Source: Paracoccaceae bacterium
Lineage (GTDB): Bacteria; Pseudomonadota; Alphaproteobacteria; Rhodobacterales; Rhodobacteraceae
Assembly (NCBI GenBank): GCA_018223125.1
Contig: JAAEZA010000008.1
Span: 1 to 64,000, forward strand
Direction: 5' to 3'
DNA: 64,000 bases
The notes beneath the pieces are model-generated. The model ran no database searches, was not told the origin of the DNA, and saw only the letters and a program-made list of their open reading frames with translations. The position numbers and the translations under genes are program-made. Positions 28,673 to 37,552 of this stretch are shown here, piece by piece; position 1 is the stretch's first letter; each line of letters opens with the position of its first letter.

Positions 28673-28748
28673 TGCTCTGATCCTTTCCTTCAACAAGACA
28701 AGACCCAGAGCGTTCAGACCCCTGCCCCCGCTACGGGAACACAGCTCC

Positions 28749-28860
28749 ATTCTCTTCCATCCGGACTATACCGTCGGCTCCGGAATTTCACCGGTATCTG
28801 CCCTGTGACAGGCTCGCGGGCTGTAACCGCCGGTGGGGAATTGCACCCCGCCCTGAGAAT
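28749..28860 (-). promoter_or_regulatory. FMN riboswitch (RFN element) controlling ribH
   Basis: On the minus strand the element opens ATTCTCAGGGCGGGGTGCAA, passes through CCCCACCGGCGGT and CCGGTGAAATTCCGGAGC, and closes with AGTCCGGATGGAAGAGAAT. These are the conserved blocks of the RFN aptamer, with the closing P1 stem ATTCTC/GAGAAT. About 76 nt separate it from the ribH ATG. No T-run terminator lies in that gap, so translational control is more likely than attenuation. Confidence 0.97.
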
Positions 28861-28930
28861 ACCCAACCGCTAGCAAGACGTGCGCGGCGAGACAAGCCAA
28901 AACAGGCCGACATTACGTCACTTTTGCGCA

Positions 28931-28953
28931 TTTCAATGTTCCAAAAATACTCA
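28931..28953 (+). repeat. Dispersed intergenic element, copy B
   Basis: Plus strand TTTCAATGTTCCAAAAATAC followed by TCA. Same element as at 211-234 and 34811-34832. It lies about 98 nt upstream of the pyrC start, in the same orientation as pyrC, and contains ATG followed by codons for FQKYS. Confidence 0.7.
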
Positions 28954-29050
28954 CCCCGCCACGCTTGCACCACCAGCTGCCCTGCGAAAGCTCTTGCCCA
29001 CCCACCGCTCCGTTTTGTATCAGCAGGCAACAACACAGGAGCACTCTCGC

Positions 29051-30088
29051 ATGACCAGCCTTACCATCCGCCGCCCCGACGACTGGCACCTGCATCTGCG
29101 CGACGGGGATATGTTGCGCGGCGTTCTGCCGGAAACCGCCCGCGATTTTGCCCGTGCGATCGTCATGCCGAATCTGGTGCCCCCTGTCGTCACCGCAAAA
29201 GACGCCGCTGCCTATAAGGAGCGCATCCTAAGCGCCCTGCCCGCTGGCAGCGACTTCCAGCCGCTGATGACGCTGTATCTGACAGAATCCACCGATCCCG
29301 CAGATGTAGCCGCTGCCTTTGCCGACGGTCTGGTCCAGGCGGTCAAACTTTATCCCGCCGGTGCAACTACAAACTCCGCTTCCGGCGTGAAGGATATCAA
29401 CAAGGCAATGCCGGTGCTGGAAAAAATGGCCGAGATCGGCTTGCCCATGTGCGTCCACGGCGAAGTCACTGATGCGGATGTGGATATTTTTGACCGTGAA
29501 GCTGTGTTCATCGATACGAAACTTGATCCCCTGCGCCGTCGTCTGCCCGAATTGCGGGTTGTGATGGAGCATGTAACCACCAGCGACGGGATTGATTACA
29601 TCAGCGCGGCAGAGGAAAATCTTGCCGGCACCATCACGACACACCATTTGATCATCAACCGGAACAACCTGCTGGTGGGGGGCATCAAACCCCATTACTA
29701 CTGCCTGCCGGTCGCCAAACGGGAAGAGCACCGTCTTGCCCTGCGCCGCGCTGCAACCTCCGGCGACGAACGGTTCTTCCTTGGTACTGATTCCGCCCCT
29801 CATACCGATCCGAACAAACTCTGCGATTGCGGCTGTGCAGGCGTATTTTCTGCCACCAACACGATGGCCTGCCTTGCCCATGTGTTCGAAGAGGAAAACC
29901 GGCTCGATAATCTGGAGGCTTTTGCCTCCCTCAATGGTCCGGCCTATTACAAACTGCCTGTGAACGAGGCGACGTTGACTTTGACCAAGCAGGACTCTCC
30001 GGTCACCTACCCAAAAACCATCGAAACCGGTGAAGGCCCTGTGACCCTGTTTGATCCGGGTTTCCCGCTTTACTGGTCCGCATCCTGA
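29051..30088 (+). CDS. pyrC: Dihydroorotase (class II)
   Basis: 345 aa from [20 protein letters not shown]. It cyclises carbamoyl aspartate to dihydroorotate in pyrimidine synthesis. Zinc ligands: HLHLR, the carboxylated Lys in AVKLYPAG, and His in CVHGE and MEHVTT; the catalytic Asp is in LGTDSAPH. The HIS-rich loop [13 protein letters not shown] is class II-like. The track start 57 codons upstream is rejected as non-coding leader that contains the repeat copy B. Confidence 0.96.
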   Translation: MTSLTIRRPDDWHLHLRDGDMLRGVLPETARDFARAIVMPNLVPPVVTAKDAAAYKERILSALPAGSDFQPLMTLYLTESTDPADVAAAFADGLVQAVKLYPAGATTNSASGVKDINKAMPVLEKMAEIGLPMCVHGEVTDADVDIFDREAVFIDTKLDPLRRRLPELRVVMEHVTTSDGIDYISAAEENLAGTITTHHLIINRNNLLVGGIKPHYYCLPVAKREEHRLALRRAATSGDERFFLGTDSAPHTDPNKLCDCGCAGVFSATNTMACLAHVFEEENRLDNLEAFASLNGPAYYKLPVNEATLTLTKQDSPVTYPKTIETGEGPVTLFDPGFPLYWSAS

Positions 30089-30097
30089 GCCTGACAC

Positions 30098-30125
30098 AAA
30101 AAACCCGGCTGCCAAAGCAGCCGGG
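30098..30125 (-). terminator. Terminator with T-run on the minus strand only
   Basis: Nine-bp perfect stem (30104-30112 with 30117-30125), loop of four. Six T residues follow on the minus strand, while the plus side continues TAAGTGC. It therefore ends a minus-strand transcript, although it lies just after pyrC on the plus strand. Confidence 0.8.
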
Positions 30126-30315
30126 TAAGTGCACCTGATGAATGACCGCCGACCTCGGAGGGAAGGACAGTCATGAGGCAGTTAAGAGAACGACAGTCCG
30201 AGTCTAACCGAAATTAGCGATGTTGGGTGGCCGGCGCACAAAAATCGGATCAGCTTACGCATCACCGAGACGAGGATTTGCACGCAGACAATCCACACCC
30301 GATTCGCGTCCTCAC
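30098..30315 (-). ncRNA. Candidate small RNA upstream of dnaB, about 220 nt
   Basis: Reading the minus strand from about 30315, there is no protein ORF, yet the stretch ends in a perfect terminator (CCCGGCTGC, loop, GCAGCCGGG, TTTTTT). A possible extended -10 (TGCTAGGTT) lies just upstream. Internal pairing is extensive: GAGGA with TCCTC, AATCGG with CCGATT, and CTCGGA with TCCGAG. An unpaired pyrimidine run CTTCCCTCC resembles anti-Shine-Dalgarno motifs of alphaproteobacterial sRNAs. I do not recognise it as 6S, tmRNA, SRP or RNase P RNA. Confidence 0.55.
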
Positions 30316-30448
30316 AAGAGAAACCTAGCATGAATTGTATTGATGCAAAAGTTTTCCACTATATTTTGTGTTATACCATTTTAAACCCGATTTTTTTTCG
30401 GTTCTGAAGAACTTCGCTTAACCCTGCCGTTCCAACGGTTTTTCGGGC

Positions 30449-30468
30449 TTATTCACAGGCTGTCCACA
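30449..30468 (+). promoter_or_regulatory. DnaA-box-like pair upstream of dnaB
   Basis: TTATTCACA (one mismatch from TTATCCACA) at 30449-30457 and CTGTCCACA (two mismatches) at 30460-30468, same orientation. A weaker TTTTCCACT is about 90 bp further upstream in an AT-rich stretch. They lie about 70 bp before dnaB and could let DnaA regulate it. Confidence 0.4.
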
Positions 30469-30535
30469 GCGTTTTGCAGATTGCCATTTGCCGCCCGATA
30501 AACCACATTACAGGCAATCAGAAAAAGAGGACGAG

Positions 30536-32038
30536 ATGAGCGGAATCGCAGCAATACCGGACCCCGGCCCGACCCCTGACACAGGCGAAAAATCGACCCC
30601 GCTACCCCATTCTATCGAGGCGGAACAGGCGCTGCTCGGGGCGTTGCTCGTAAACAACGAAGTCTATGACCGTGTCGCTTCGCTGGTAAATGAAACCCAT
30701 TTTTTCGATCCGGTGCACGGGCGTATCTTTGAGGTTATCGCGCGGCGCATCCAGAAAAACGCGCTCGCCTCGCCGGTAACGATCAAGGCCTTTCTGGAGG
30801 ATGATCCGGGGCTGGCCGAACTGGGTGGACCGGCCTATCTGGTGCGTCTTGCAGGGGCATCCATGTCGATCTTTGCCGCGCGGGATTACGCGCAGATGAT
30901 CTATGACATGGCCATCCGGCGCGACCTGATCGCCATTGGCGAGGAGATCAGCGCCAAAGCCGCAGAGATGAGCGTTGACGACGAACCGAAGGAACAGATT
31001 GTCGCCGCCGAACAACGGCTTTACGCCCTTGGGGAACAGGGCAGCGTGGACAGCGGGTTCCAATCCTTCCTGAAAGCCGTCACCGAAGCGGTGAATGTGG
31101 CCAATACCGCCTACCAGCGCGATGGCGGGCTTGCCGGGATTTCCACAGGCTTGCGGGACATGGACGCCAAACTGGGCGGTTTACACAAATCGGACCTTCT
31201 GATCCTTGCGGGACGGCCCTCTATGGGGAAAACCTCGCTGGCGACCAATATCGCCTATAACATCGCCAAGGCTTACAAGAAAGGCGTCACGCCGGACGGT
31301 AAGGAAGGCGCGGTTGAAGGCGGTGTCGTCGGGTTTTACTCGCTCGAGATGTCTGCCGAACAGCTCGCGGCCCGTATTCTCTCCGAAGCCTCCGAAGTGG
31401 AATCCCATAAAATCCGCGCCGGTGACATGACGGAAGAGGAATTCCGCCGGTTTGTGGAAGCTGCGAAAAGCCTTGAAAACTGCCCGCTGTTTATTGATGA
31501 CACCGCCGCCCTGCCGATTTCTCAGCTTGCCGCCCGCGCCCGCCGTCTGAAACGGACCCACGGGCTGGACGTGCTGATCATCGACTATCTGCAACTGGTG
31601 CGCCCTGCCTCAGCCAAGGACAGCCGCGTTAACGAGGTCTCCGAGATTACACAGGGCATGAAAGCCATCGCCAAGGAACTGGATATTCCCGTGATCGCCC
31701 TGTCCCAGCTGTCCCGTCAGGTGGAAAGCCGTGATGATAAACGCCCGCAACTTTCGGACCTGCGGGAATCCGGCTCGATCGAGCAGGATGCGGACTGCGT
31801 TATGTTCGTCTATCGTGGCGAATACTATAAAGAACGGGAAAAGCCGGCCGAACACGAAGCCGAAAAGATGATGGCGTGGCAGGCCGAAATGGAAGAACTG
31901 ATGGGCAAGGCCGAAGTGATCATCGGCAAGCAACGTCACGGCCCCATCGGCTCGGTCGATCTGGCGTTCGAGGGCCGCTTTACCCGCTTCAGCGATCTGG
32001 CCAAACCCTGGCAGGGTGGACGGGACGAGGAATATTAA
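30536..32038 (+). CDS. dnaB: Replicative DNA helicase
   Basis: 500 aa from MSGIAAIPDPG, with AGAGGA upstream. Hexameric 5'-3' helicase of the replication fork. The N-terminal domain begins PHSIEAEQALLGALL; the RecA-like domain has Walker A GRPSMGKTS, Walker B LIIDYLQL and the arginine-finger region SDLRESGSIEQDAD. No intein is seen. It has its own 5' region with candidate DnaA boxes and, upstream, the candidate antisense-oriented RNA. Confidence 0.97.
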   Translation: MSGIAAIPDPGPTPDTGEKSTPLPHSIEAEQALLGALLVNNEVYDRVASLVNETHFFDPVHGRIFEVIARRIQKNALASPVTIKAFLEDDPGLAELGGPAYLVRLAGASMSIFAARDYAQMIYDMAIRRDLIAIGEEISAKAAEMSVDDEPKEQIVAAEQRLYALGEQGSVDSGFQSFLKAVTEAVNVANTAYQRDGGLAGISTGLRDMDAKLGGLHKSDLLILAGRPSMGKTSLATNIAYNIAKAYKKGVTPDGKEGAVEGGVVGFYSLEMSAEQLAARILSEASEVESHKIRAGDMTEEEFRRFVEAAKSLENCPLFIDDTAALPISQLAARARRLKRTHGLDVLIIDYLQLVRPASAKDSRVNEVSEITQGMKAIAKELDIPVIALSQLSRQVESRDDKRPQLSDLRESGSIEQDADCVMFVYRGEYYKEREKPAEHEAEKMMAWQAEMEELMGKAEVIIGKQRHGPIGSVDLAFEGRFTRFSDLAKPWQGGRDEEY

Positions 32039-32154
32039 CCTTATGATGCAGGGCGGTTCTGCCCTGCGTCTCTCCATAAGACCTGCGCCGATAAATCCCC
32101 TTGACCTCTGCAAGGCTCTGGTGTCCCTACACCCCGGGACAGAAGGAACACGTC

Positions 32155-33192
32155 ATGGCTGTAGCGACACTTACAATTGATCTGGACAATCTCGTGGCAA
32201 ACTGGCGCGCGCTGGACGCCTGTTCGGCAAGCCACGTTGAAACTGCGGCTGTGGTAAAAGCCGACGGCTATGGTCTGGATGCCGGACGTGTTTCCGCCGC
32301 ACTGGCCAGAGGCGGGGTAAAAACCTTTTTCGTGGCCGTGGCCGAAGAAGGGATCGCGGTGCGAAACTCTGTCGGAAAAGAGGCCGAAATCTACGTGTTT
32401 TCAGGCTGTTGCGGCAATGATGCAGAGCTGTTGAAGACCTATAACCTCATCCCGCTGCTGAACTCTCCTGAACAGGTTAAGGACTTCATGCCGAGCGCCT
32501 GCCCCTTCGGCATCCAGCTTGATTCAGGGATGAACCGGCTGGGCATGGAACCTGCAGAATTTGCCAGCCTGAAACAGCAGATCGCTGCGGCAGGACCGAA
32601 ACTGGTCATGTCCCATCTGGCCTGCGCCGATGAACCGGATCATCCGCAGAACAAGGCGCAACTGGATTGTTTTCGGGAAATGACGGAAGGTCTGTCCACC
32701 CGCAAATCCCTGTCGGCCACCGGCGGGACTCTGCTTGGGGCCAATTACCATTTCGACCTGAACCGCCCCGGTGTCGGGTTGTACGGCGGCGAACCTTTCA
32801 GTGATGCCAAAGCGGTGGTCGGCCTGTCGATCCCCGTCATTCAAACCCGCAACGTTATCAAAGGCGAAACCGTAGGCTACGGCGCGAACTGGACCGCACA
32901 GCGCGACAGCAAAATCGCCACCATTGCGTCGGGCTATGCGGACGGGCTGATCCGTGCCATCGGCAACGGCAATCTGAACCTTTACGCCGGTGACACCCCC
33001 TGCCCGCTTGTCGGACGTGTTTCAATGGACCTGATCACCGTTGATGTAACGGATCTTGAGACCATTCCCGATCACCTTGACCTGTTGAACGATATCCAGA
33101 CCGTGGATCATCTTGCCGATGCCGCCGGCACCATCGGTTATGAAATTCTCACCTCCCTTGGCGCGCGGTACAATCGCGTCTACAAGGGGTGA
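32155..33192 (+). CDS. alr: Alanine racemase
   Basis: 345 aa from MAVATLTIDLDN, with GAAGGA upstream. PLP enzyme making D-alanine for peptidoglycan. The PLP lysine is in VVKADGYGLD and the opposing catalytic Tyr in GYGANW. C-terminal GRVSMDLITVDVTD is the family beta-domain motif. It follows dnaB by 116 bp, a common alphaproteobacterial order. Confidence 0.96.
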   Translation: MAVATLTIDLDNLVANWRALDACSASHVETAAVVKADGYGLDAGRVSAALARGGVKTFFVAVAEEGIAVRNSVGKEAEIYVFSGCCGNDAELLKTYNLIPLLNSPEQVKDFMPSACPFGIQLDSGMNRLGMEPAEFASLKQQIAAAGPKLVMSHLACADEPDHPQNKAQLDCFREMTEGLSTRKSLSATGGTLLGANYHFDLNRPGVGLYGGEPFSDAKAVVGLSIPVIQTRNVIKGETVGYGANWTAQRDSKIATIASGYADGLIRAIGNGNLNLYAGDTPCPLVGRVSMDLITVDVTDLETIPDHLDLLNDIQTVDHLADAAGTIGYEILTSLGARYNRVYKG

Positions 33193-33267
33193 AACAGCCT
33201 CGCTGAATCACAAGACCAGCTGGTCTTACAAATGATATCCGGTGTGAAGCGCAAAAAAGGGTAGATT

Positions 33268-34062
33268 ATGCAGGCACTTACATTCCTAGACGCATTTCTG
33301 GGCAGTATCGGGCGGTCTGTGCTCGGGCTGTGCGCCGCGATCGGCCGCATTGCGCTGTTTGCCGTGCTCACCATCAGCCACCTGCTGCGTCCGCCGTTCT
33401 ATCTGGCGGAATTCGGCAGGCAGTTGCTGCAAATCGGCTATTTCTCCCTGCCTGTTGTCGGGCTGACCGCCCTGTTCACCGGCGGCGCACTGGCCTTGCA
33501 AATCTATTCCGGCGGCGCCCGTTTCAGTGCTGAAGCTGTGGTGCCATCCGTGGTGGCCATCGCCATGGTGCGTGAACTCGGTCCCGTGCTCAGCGGATTG
33601 ATGGTCGCCGGTCGTGTGTCCTCTTCCATCGCGGCTGAACTTGGCACGATGCGCGTAACCGAACAGATCGACGCGCTGACAACCCTGTCCACCAACCCGA
33701 TGAAATATCTGGTGGTGCCCCGCGTGCTCGCCGCCACAATCGCCATGCCGATCCTTGCTTTCATTGGCGATGTCATCGGCATCATGGGCGGGTTTCTGGT
33801 GGGCACACAACGGCTCGGTTTCAACGCCGCGACCTATATCAACAACACCTGGAGTTTTCTGGAGTTTGAAGACGTTTTCTCCGGTCTGGTCAAAGCGGCT
33901 GCTTTCGGCTTCATCGTGGCACTAATGGGCTGTTATCACGGCTATAACTCGGGCCGCGGCGCACAGGGTGTGGGCCGCGCCACAACCAATGCCGTGGTCA
34001 GCGCCAGTGTTCTGATCCTTGCCGCCAACTACCTTCTGACAGAGATATTCTTCACCTCATGA
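33268..34062 (+). CDS. mlaE: MlaE-family lipid ABC transporter permease
   Basis: 264 aa, five to six TM helices. The conserved MlaE segment VRELGPVLSGLMVAGRVSSS and the preceding FTGGALALQ are clear. With MlaF it moves phospholipids between the inner and outer membranes. It overlaps mlaF by 4 bp (ATGA). The MCE-domain MlaD and MlaC are not present here. Confidence 0.93.
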   Translation: MQALTFLDAFLGSIGRSVLGLCAAIGRIALFAVLTISHLLRPPFYLAEFGRQLLQIGYFSLPVVGLTALFTGGALALQIYSGGARFSAEAVVPSVVAIAMVRELGPVLSGLMVAGRVSSSIAAELGTMRVTEQIDALTTLSTNPMKYLVVPRVLAATIAMPILAFIGDVIGIMGGFLVGTQRLGFNAATYINNTWSFLEFEDVFSGLVKAAAFGFIVALMGCYHGYNSGRGAQGVGRATTNAVVSASVLILAANYLLTEIFFTS

Positions 34063-34805
34063 TACAGCTTATCAACGTCAAAAAATCCTTCGGAAACAAC
34101 CACGTCCTGCGCGGTGTCAACCTGACCATCGAACAGGGCGAAAGCATGGTGATCATTGGCGGATCGGGCACAGGTAAGTCGGTTGCGCTGAAATCCGTGC
34201 TGGGTCTGGTGCAACCGGACAGCGGCCAGATCCTTGTGAATGGCGCAGACACAACCGAGGGTGACCGCGATGCGTTTCTCGCCCAGTTCGGGATGCTGTT
34301 TCAGGGCGGTGCGTTGTTTGACAGCCTGTCGGTCTGGCAGAACGTCGCCTTCCGCCTGCTGCGCGGCAAGGGAAAACTCACTAAATCGGACGCCCGCGAT
34401 GTGGCCATCGAAAAACTGCGCCGTGTCGGTTTGAAACCCGAAGTGGCGGACCAGTTTCCCGCCGAACTTTCGGGCGGCATGCAAAAACGCGTTGGTCTGG
34501 CCCGCGCCATTGCAGCGGAACCGGATATTATCTTTTTTGACGAACCTACCACCGGACTGGACCCGATCATGTCCGGCGTCATCAACGAGCTGATCCGCGA
34601 AATCGTCGTGGAAATGGGCGCAACCGCCATGACCATTACCCATGATATGTCCTCGGTCCGCGCCATTGCCGATAAAGTTGCCATGCTCCACGAAGGGGTG
34701 GTTCAGTGGACCGGCCCTGTGTCCGAAATGGACAGCAGCGGCGATCCCTATCTCGACCAGTTCATCAATGCCCGCGCCGAAGGCCCGATAGAGGCCGTGC
34801 GCTGA
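34059..34805 (+). CDS. mlaF: MlaF-family ABC transporter ATP-binding protein
   Basis: 248 aa. Walker A GGSGTGKS, signature LSGGMQKR, Walker B IIFFDEPTTG and switch His in ITHDM. The LSGGMQKRVGLARA pattern and the pairing with MlaE mark it as Mla/MCE-type. It energises phospholipid transport at the inner membrane. Confidence 0.93.
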   Translation: MIQLINVKKSFGNNHVLRGVNLTIEQGESMVIIGGSGTGKSVALKSVLGLVQPDSGQILVNGADTTEGDRDAFLAQFGMLFQGGALFDSLSVWQNVAFRLLRGKGKLTKSDARDVAIEKLRRVGLKPEVADQFPAELSGGMQKRVGLARAIAAEPDIIFFDEPTTGLDPIMSGVINELIREIVVEMGATAMTITHDMSSVRAIADKVAMLHEGVVQWTGPVSEMDSSGDPYLDQFINARAEGPIEAVR

Positions 34806-34810
34806 TCCGC

Positions 34811-34832
34811 TTCAATGTTCCCCAAATACTCA
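34811..34832 (+). repeat. Dispersed intergenic element, copy C
   Basis: Plus strand TTCAATGTTCCCCAAATACT followed by CA. Same element as copies A and B. It lies between mlaF and the PqiA-like gene, 38 nt before the latter's ATG and in the same orientation. It contains ATG followed by codons for FPKYS. Confidence 0.7.
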
Positions 34833-34869
34833 TCTTTATATCACCCGTCCCCAGCCCCCCGTGGCCCCG

Positions 34870-35313
34870 ATGCTCAAAGCCGCCAACCTCTGCCTCCTGA
34901 TCCTCTTCCCCGTCGCATGGTTTGCACCGCTGCTGCGGGCGGGATTGCTGCCGTTCTTTGCGCTTGATGAAATCAGTGTCATTTCCGGCCTTCAGGCGCT
35001 CTGGGAAAAGGACGTGTTTCTCGCCCTACTGGTCACATTTCTCGCGCTCGTCGCACCGCTCGCCAAAGTTATCGGCACTGCGCTGATCCAGTTCGAACTT
35101 TTGTCGCCCCGTGTCAAACCCGCCCTTGCCTTGCTTGGTCGTCTGGCCATGGCAGATGTTTTCCTGATCGCAATCTATATCGTTGCAGCTAAAGGAATTG
35201 GCGTCGGCAGACTGGAAACAGGCTGGGGCTTGTACCTGTTCACCGCCTGTGTGCTCGGCTCTTACGCCATTACCCTGATCGACAAAACGCCGGACCCCGA
35301 TCAAAGAGCTTGA
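34870..35313 (+). CDS. Paraquat-inducible protein A (PqiA)-like membrane protein
   Basis: 147 aa from MLKAANLCLLILF. Four predicted TM helices. VISGLQALWEKDVFLALLVT, then APLAKVIGTALI and LLGRLAMADVFLIAI, match the PqiA core, where these helices include the conserved (K/R)W-M-DVF segment. It is a single domain rather than the double PqiA of enterics. PqiABC is another MCE lipid-transport system, which fits the mlaEF neighbours. A GTG three codons earlier is an alternative start. Confidence 0.75.
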   Translation: MLKAANLCLLILFPVAWFAPLLRAGLLPFFALDEISVISGLQALWEKDVFLALLVTFLALVAPLAKVIGTALIQFELLSPRVKPALALLGRLAMADVFLIAIYIVAAKGIGVGRLETGWGLYLFTACVLGSYAITLIDKTPDPDQRA

Positions 35314-35344
35314 TCCTGCCACCCGCTTTGGCCTATTTGCGCCT

Positions 35345-36718
35345 ATGGCCAAACAATCTCTCGCTTTTTCCTGCTCTGCCTGTGGTGCCTCCCATAAGAA
35401 ATGGGCGGGACGCTGTGATGCTTGCGGGGAATGGAATTCCATTCAGGAACAGGCCCCGCTGGCTGCCGGTCCCAAGGGCAAAACCATCGGTGCCACCAAG
35501 GGGCGCCGGATAGAGCTGTCCGACCTGACGACCAGAGACGCGCCCTTGCCCCGCTCTAACTGCGGGATAGAGGAACTTGACCGTGTGCTGGGCGGCGGTT
35601 TGGTCCCAGCATCTGCCATTCTGGTGGGCGGCGATCCCGGAATCGGGAAATCCACCCTTTTGCTTCAAGCCACGGCAAGGTTTGCCATGACCGGCAAAAA
35701 GGCGATTTATGTCTCCGGAGAGGAAGCCGCCAGCCAGATCCGAATGCGGGCGCAACGGCTGGGCCTGACCAAAGCGCCGGTACAACTTGCATCAGAGACA
35801 AACCTGCGGGACATCCTGACAACACTGGAAGCTGAAAAGCCCGATCTTGTAGTGATCGATTCGATCCAGACCATGTGGGCCGATCACATCGACAGCGCCC
35901 CCGGATCCGTGTCACAGGTCCGCGCTGTTGCCCATGAACTGACCACATTTGCCAAAAACCGCGGTGTGGCGGTGATCCTTGTGGGCCATGTCACCAAGGA
36001 AGGCCAGATCGCCGGTCCCCGCGTCGTGGAACATATGGTGGATACCGTCCTATACTTTGAGGGCGAACGCGGCCACCAGTTCCGCATCCTGCGCGCCGTG
36101 AAAAACCGCTTTGGTCCGGCCGATGAAATCGGCGTGTTCCAGATGACCGGCTCCGGTCTGGAAGAAGTCACCAACCCTTCGGCGCTGTTTCTGTCCGATC
36201 GCGAAAAACCGGCCCCGGGTTCAGTGGTTTTTGCCGGTATCGAAGGCACCCGCCCGCTGCTGGTGGAAATTCAGGCGCTTGTGGCGCAGTCGGCACTGGC
36301 CAATGCGCGGCGCACTGTGGTGGGCTGGGACAGCGGCCGCCTGTCAATGATTTTGGCGGTGCTTGAATCCCGCGCCGGCTTGTCCTTTGCGGGGATGGAT
36401 GTGTATCTCAACGTGGCTGGCGGAATGCGGATCAGCGAACCTGCGGCCGATCTTGCCGTAGCGGCAGCCCTGATTTCGGCCCGTCAGGACACCAGCCTTC
36501 CGGGCGATCTGGTGGTGTTCGGGGAAATCAGCCTGTCGGGCGGGTTGCGCCCGATCTCTCAGGCCGAGGCCCGCCTGAAGGAAGCGGTGAAACTGGGGTT
36601 TAGTGGCGCGTTTGCGCCATCCCGTATGAAACTTGCCAGCACATCTGGCATGACGTTAAAAAAAGTGAATGATGTGGCTACGTTTATCGCTGATTGTTTT
36701 GGCGACATAGAGGCCTGA
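35345..36718 (+). CDS. radA: DNA repair protein RadA
   Basis: 457 aa. An N-terminal zinc finger (C10, C13, C24, C27), a RecA-like core with Walker A GGDPGIGKST and the RadA-specific KNRFG motif, and a Lon-protease-like C-terminal domain (AGGMRISEPAADLAVAAAL). It is a branch-migration helicase acting with RecA in recombinational repair. cvpA follows 13 bp downstream, an arrangement seen in many alphaproteobacteria. Confidence 0.96.
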   Translation: MAKQSLAFSCSACGASHKKWAGRCDACGEWNSIQEQAPLAAGPKGKTIGATKGRRIELSDLTTRDAPLPRSNCGIEELDRVLGGGLVPASAILVGGDPGIGKSTLLLQATARFAMTGKKAIYVSGEEAASQIRMRAQRLGLTKAPVQLASETNLRDILTTLEAEKPDLVVIDSIQTMWADHIDSAPGSVSQVRAVAHELTTFAKNRGVAVILVGHVTKEGQIAGPRVVEHMVDTVLYFEGERGHQFRILRAVKNRFGPADEIGVFQMTGSGLEEVTNPSALFLSDREKPAPGSVVFAGIEGTRPLLVEIQALVAQSALANARRTVVGWDSGRLSMILAVLESRAGLSFAGMDVYLNVAGGMRISEPAADLAVAAALISARQDTSLPGDLVVFGEISLSGGLRPISQAEARLKEAVKLGFSGAFAPSRMKLASTSGMTLKKVNDVATFIADCFGDIEA

Positions 36719-36731
36719 AGAAGAGGATACC

Positions 36732-37355
36732 ATGGAAGGTTTCACACTGGTAGACGGCGGCGTTGCTGTTGTTGTTCTAATTTCGGCCATTCTGGCCTAT
36801 TCCCGCGGCTTTGTTCGCGAAGTCCTGTCTATTGCAGGCTGGATCATCGCCGCTGTGGTGGCCTATGTGCTGACACCGCAGGTGGAACCTCTGGTTAAGG
36901 AAATTCCGGTTGTCTCCGACATTATCGGCGGCTCTTGTGTACTGTCCCTGATCGTTGCCTTCGCGATCATCTTTGCGGTTGCGCTGATCGTGGTGTCGAT
37001 CTTTACACCGCTGTTTTCAGGCATGGTGCAGCAATCAGCCATCGGCGGTGTCGATCAGGGCATCGGCTTCCTTTTCGGTGTGGCGCGGGGGCTGCTCTTG
37101 GTGCTTATTGCCTTCATCCTTTATGACAATATCTTCCCAGCGGGCGACCGCCTTGAAATCGTGGAAAACAGCAAGTCCCGCGCGGTGCTATCCGACAGTC
37201 AGGCGCGTCTGGCTGAAATGCTGCCGACCGAAGTTCCCACATGGTTGCAAGACCGTTACGAGTCTTTCGTTGGCACCTGTGGCGGCGTGTCCGATGGCCC
37301 GTCCGATACCGGAATCACCACACCGCCAGCGACAGACGAAAGCTCGGAAACCTGA
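36732..37355 (+). CDS. cvpA: Colicin V production family protein
   Basis: 207 aa with four TM helices in the first 130 residues (begins FTLVDGGVAVVVLISAILAY), including RGFVREVLSIAGWI, the CvpA hallmark. The C-terminal tail is acidic and Ser/Thr-rich. In many bacteria it lies upstream of purF, as here. Its role is in envelope homeostasis in other species; mechanism unknown. Confidence 0.92.
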   Translation: MEGFTLVDGGVAVVVLISAILAYSRGFVREVLSIAGWIIAAVVAYVLTPQVEPLVKEIPVVSDIIGGSCVLSLIVAFAIIFAVALIVVSIFTPLFSGMVQQSAIGGVDQGIGFLFGVARGLLLVLIAFILYDNIFPAGDRLEIVENSKSRAVLSDSQARLAEMLPTEVPTWLQDRYESFVGTCGGVSDGPSDTGITTPPATDESSET

Positions 37356-37396
37356 GCATTTCTTTCGGAATTCCGGTCCGGATACACAATTTCCAC

Positions 37397-37430
37397 AACG
37401 CGCGCCGCAGCTTTACCGGCGCGCGTTTTT
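37397..37430 (+). terminator. Intrinsic terminator after cvpA
   Basis: CGCGCGCCG, loop CAGCTTTAC, CGGCGCGCG, then TTTTTCGTT. It separates the radA-cvpA unit from purF. Confidence 0.9.
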
Positions 37431-37552
37431 CGTTAGGGGCATCCGCTGCGCTGCGACATCAGGTATGACAATTTGATGAACACTCTGCCATAGACGTTAC
37501 GCGGCTTGCAGGTTATACCCTGCCTACCTGCTGCCAATCTCGGAATCTCCCC

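Noticed and set aside
30089-30535. Possible chromosomal origin before dnaB
   Set aside because: Two or three imperfect DnaA boxes and one AT-rich stretch are too little, and oriC in this group lies in other gene contexts.
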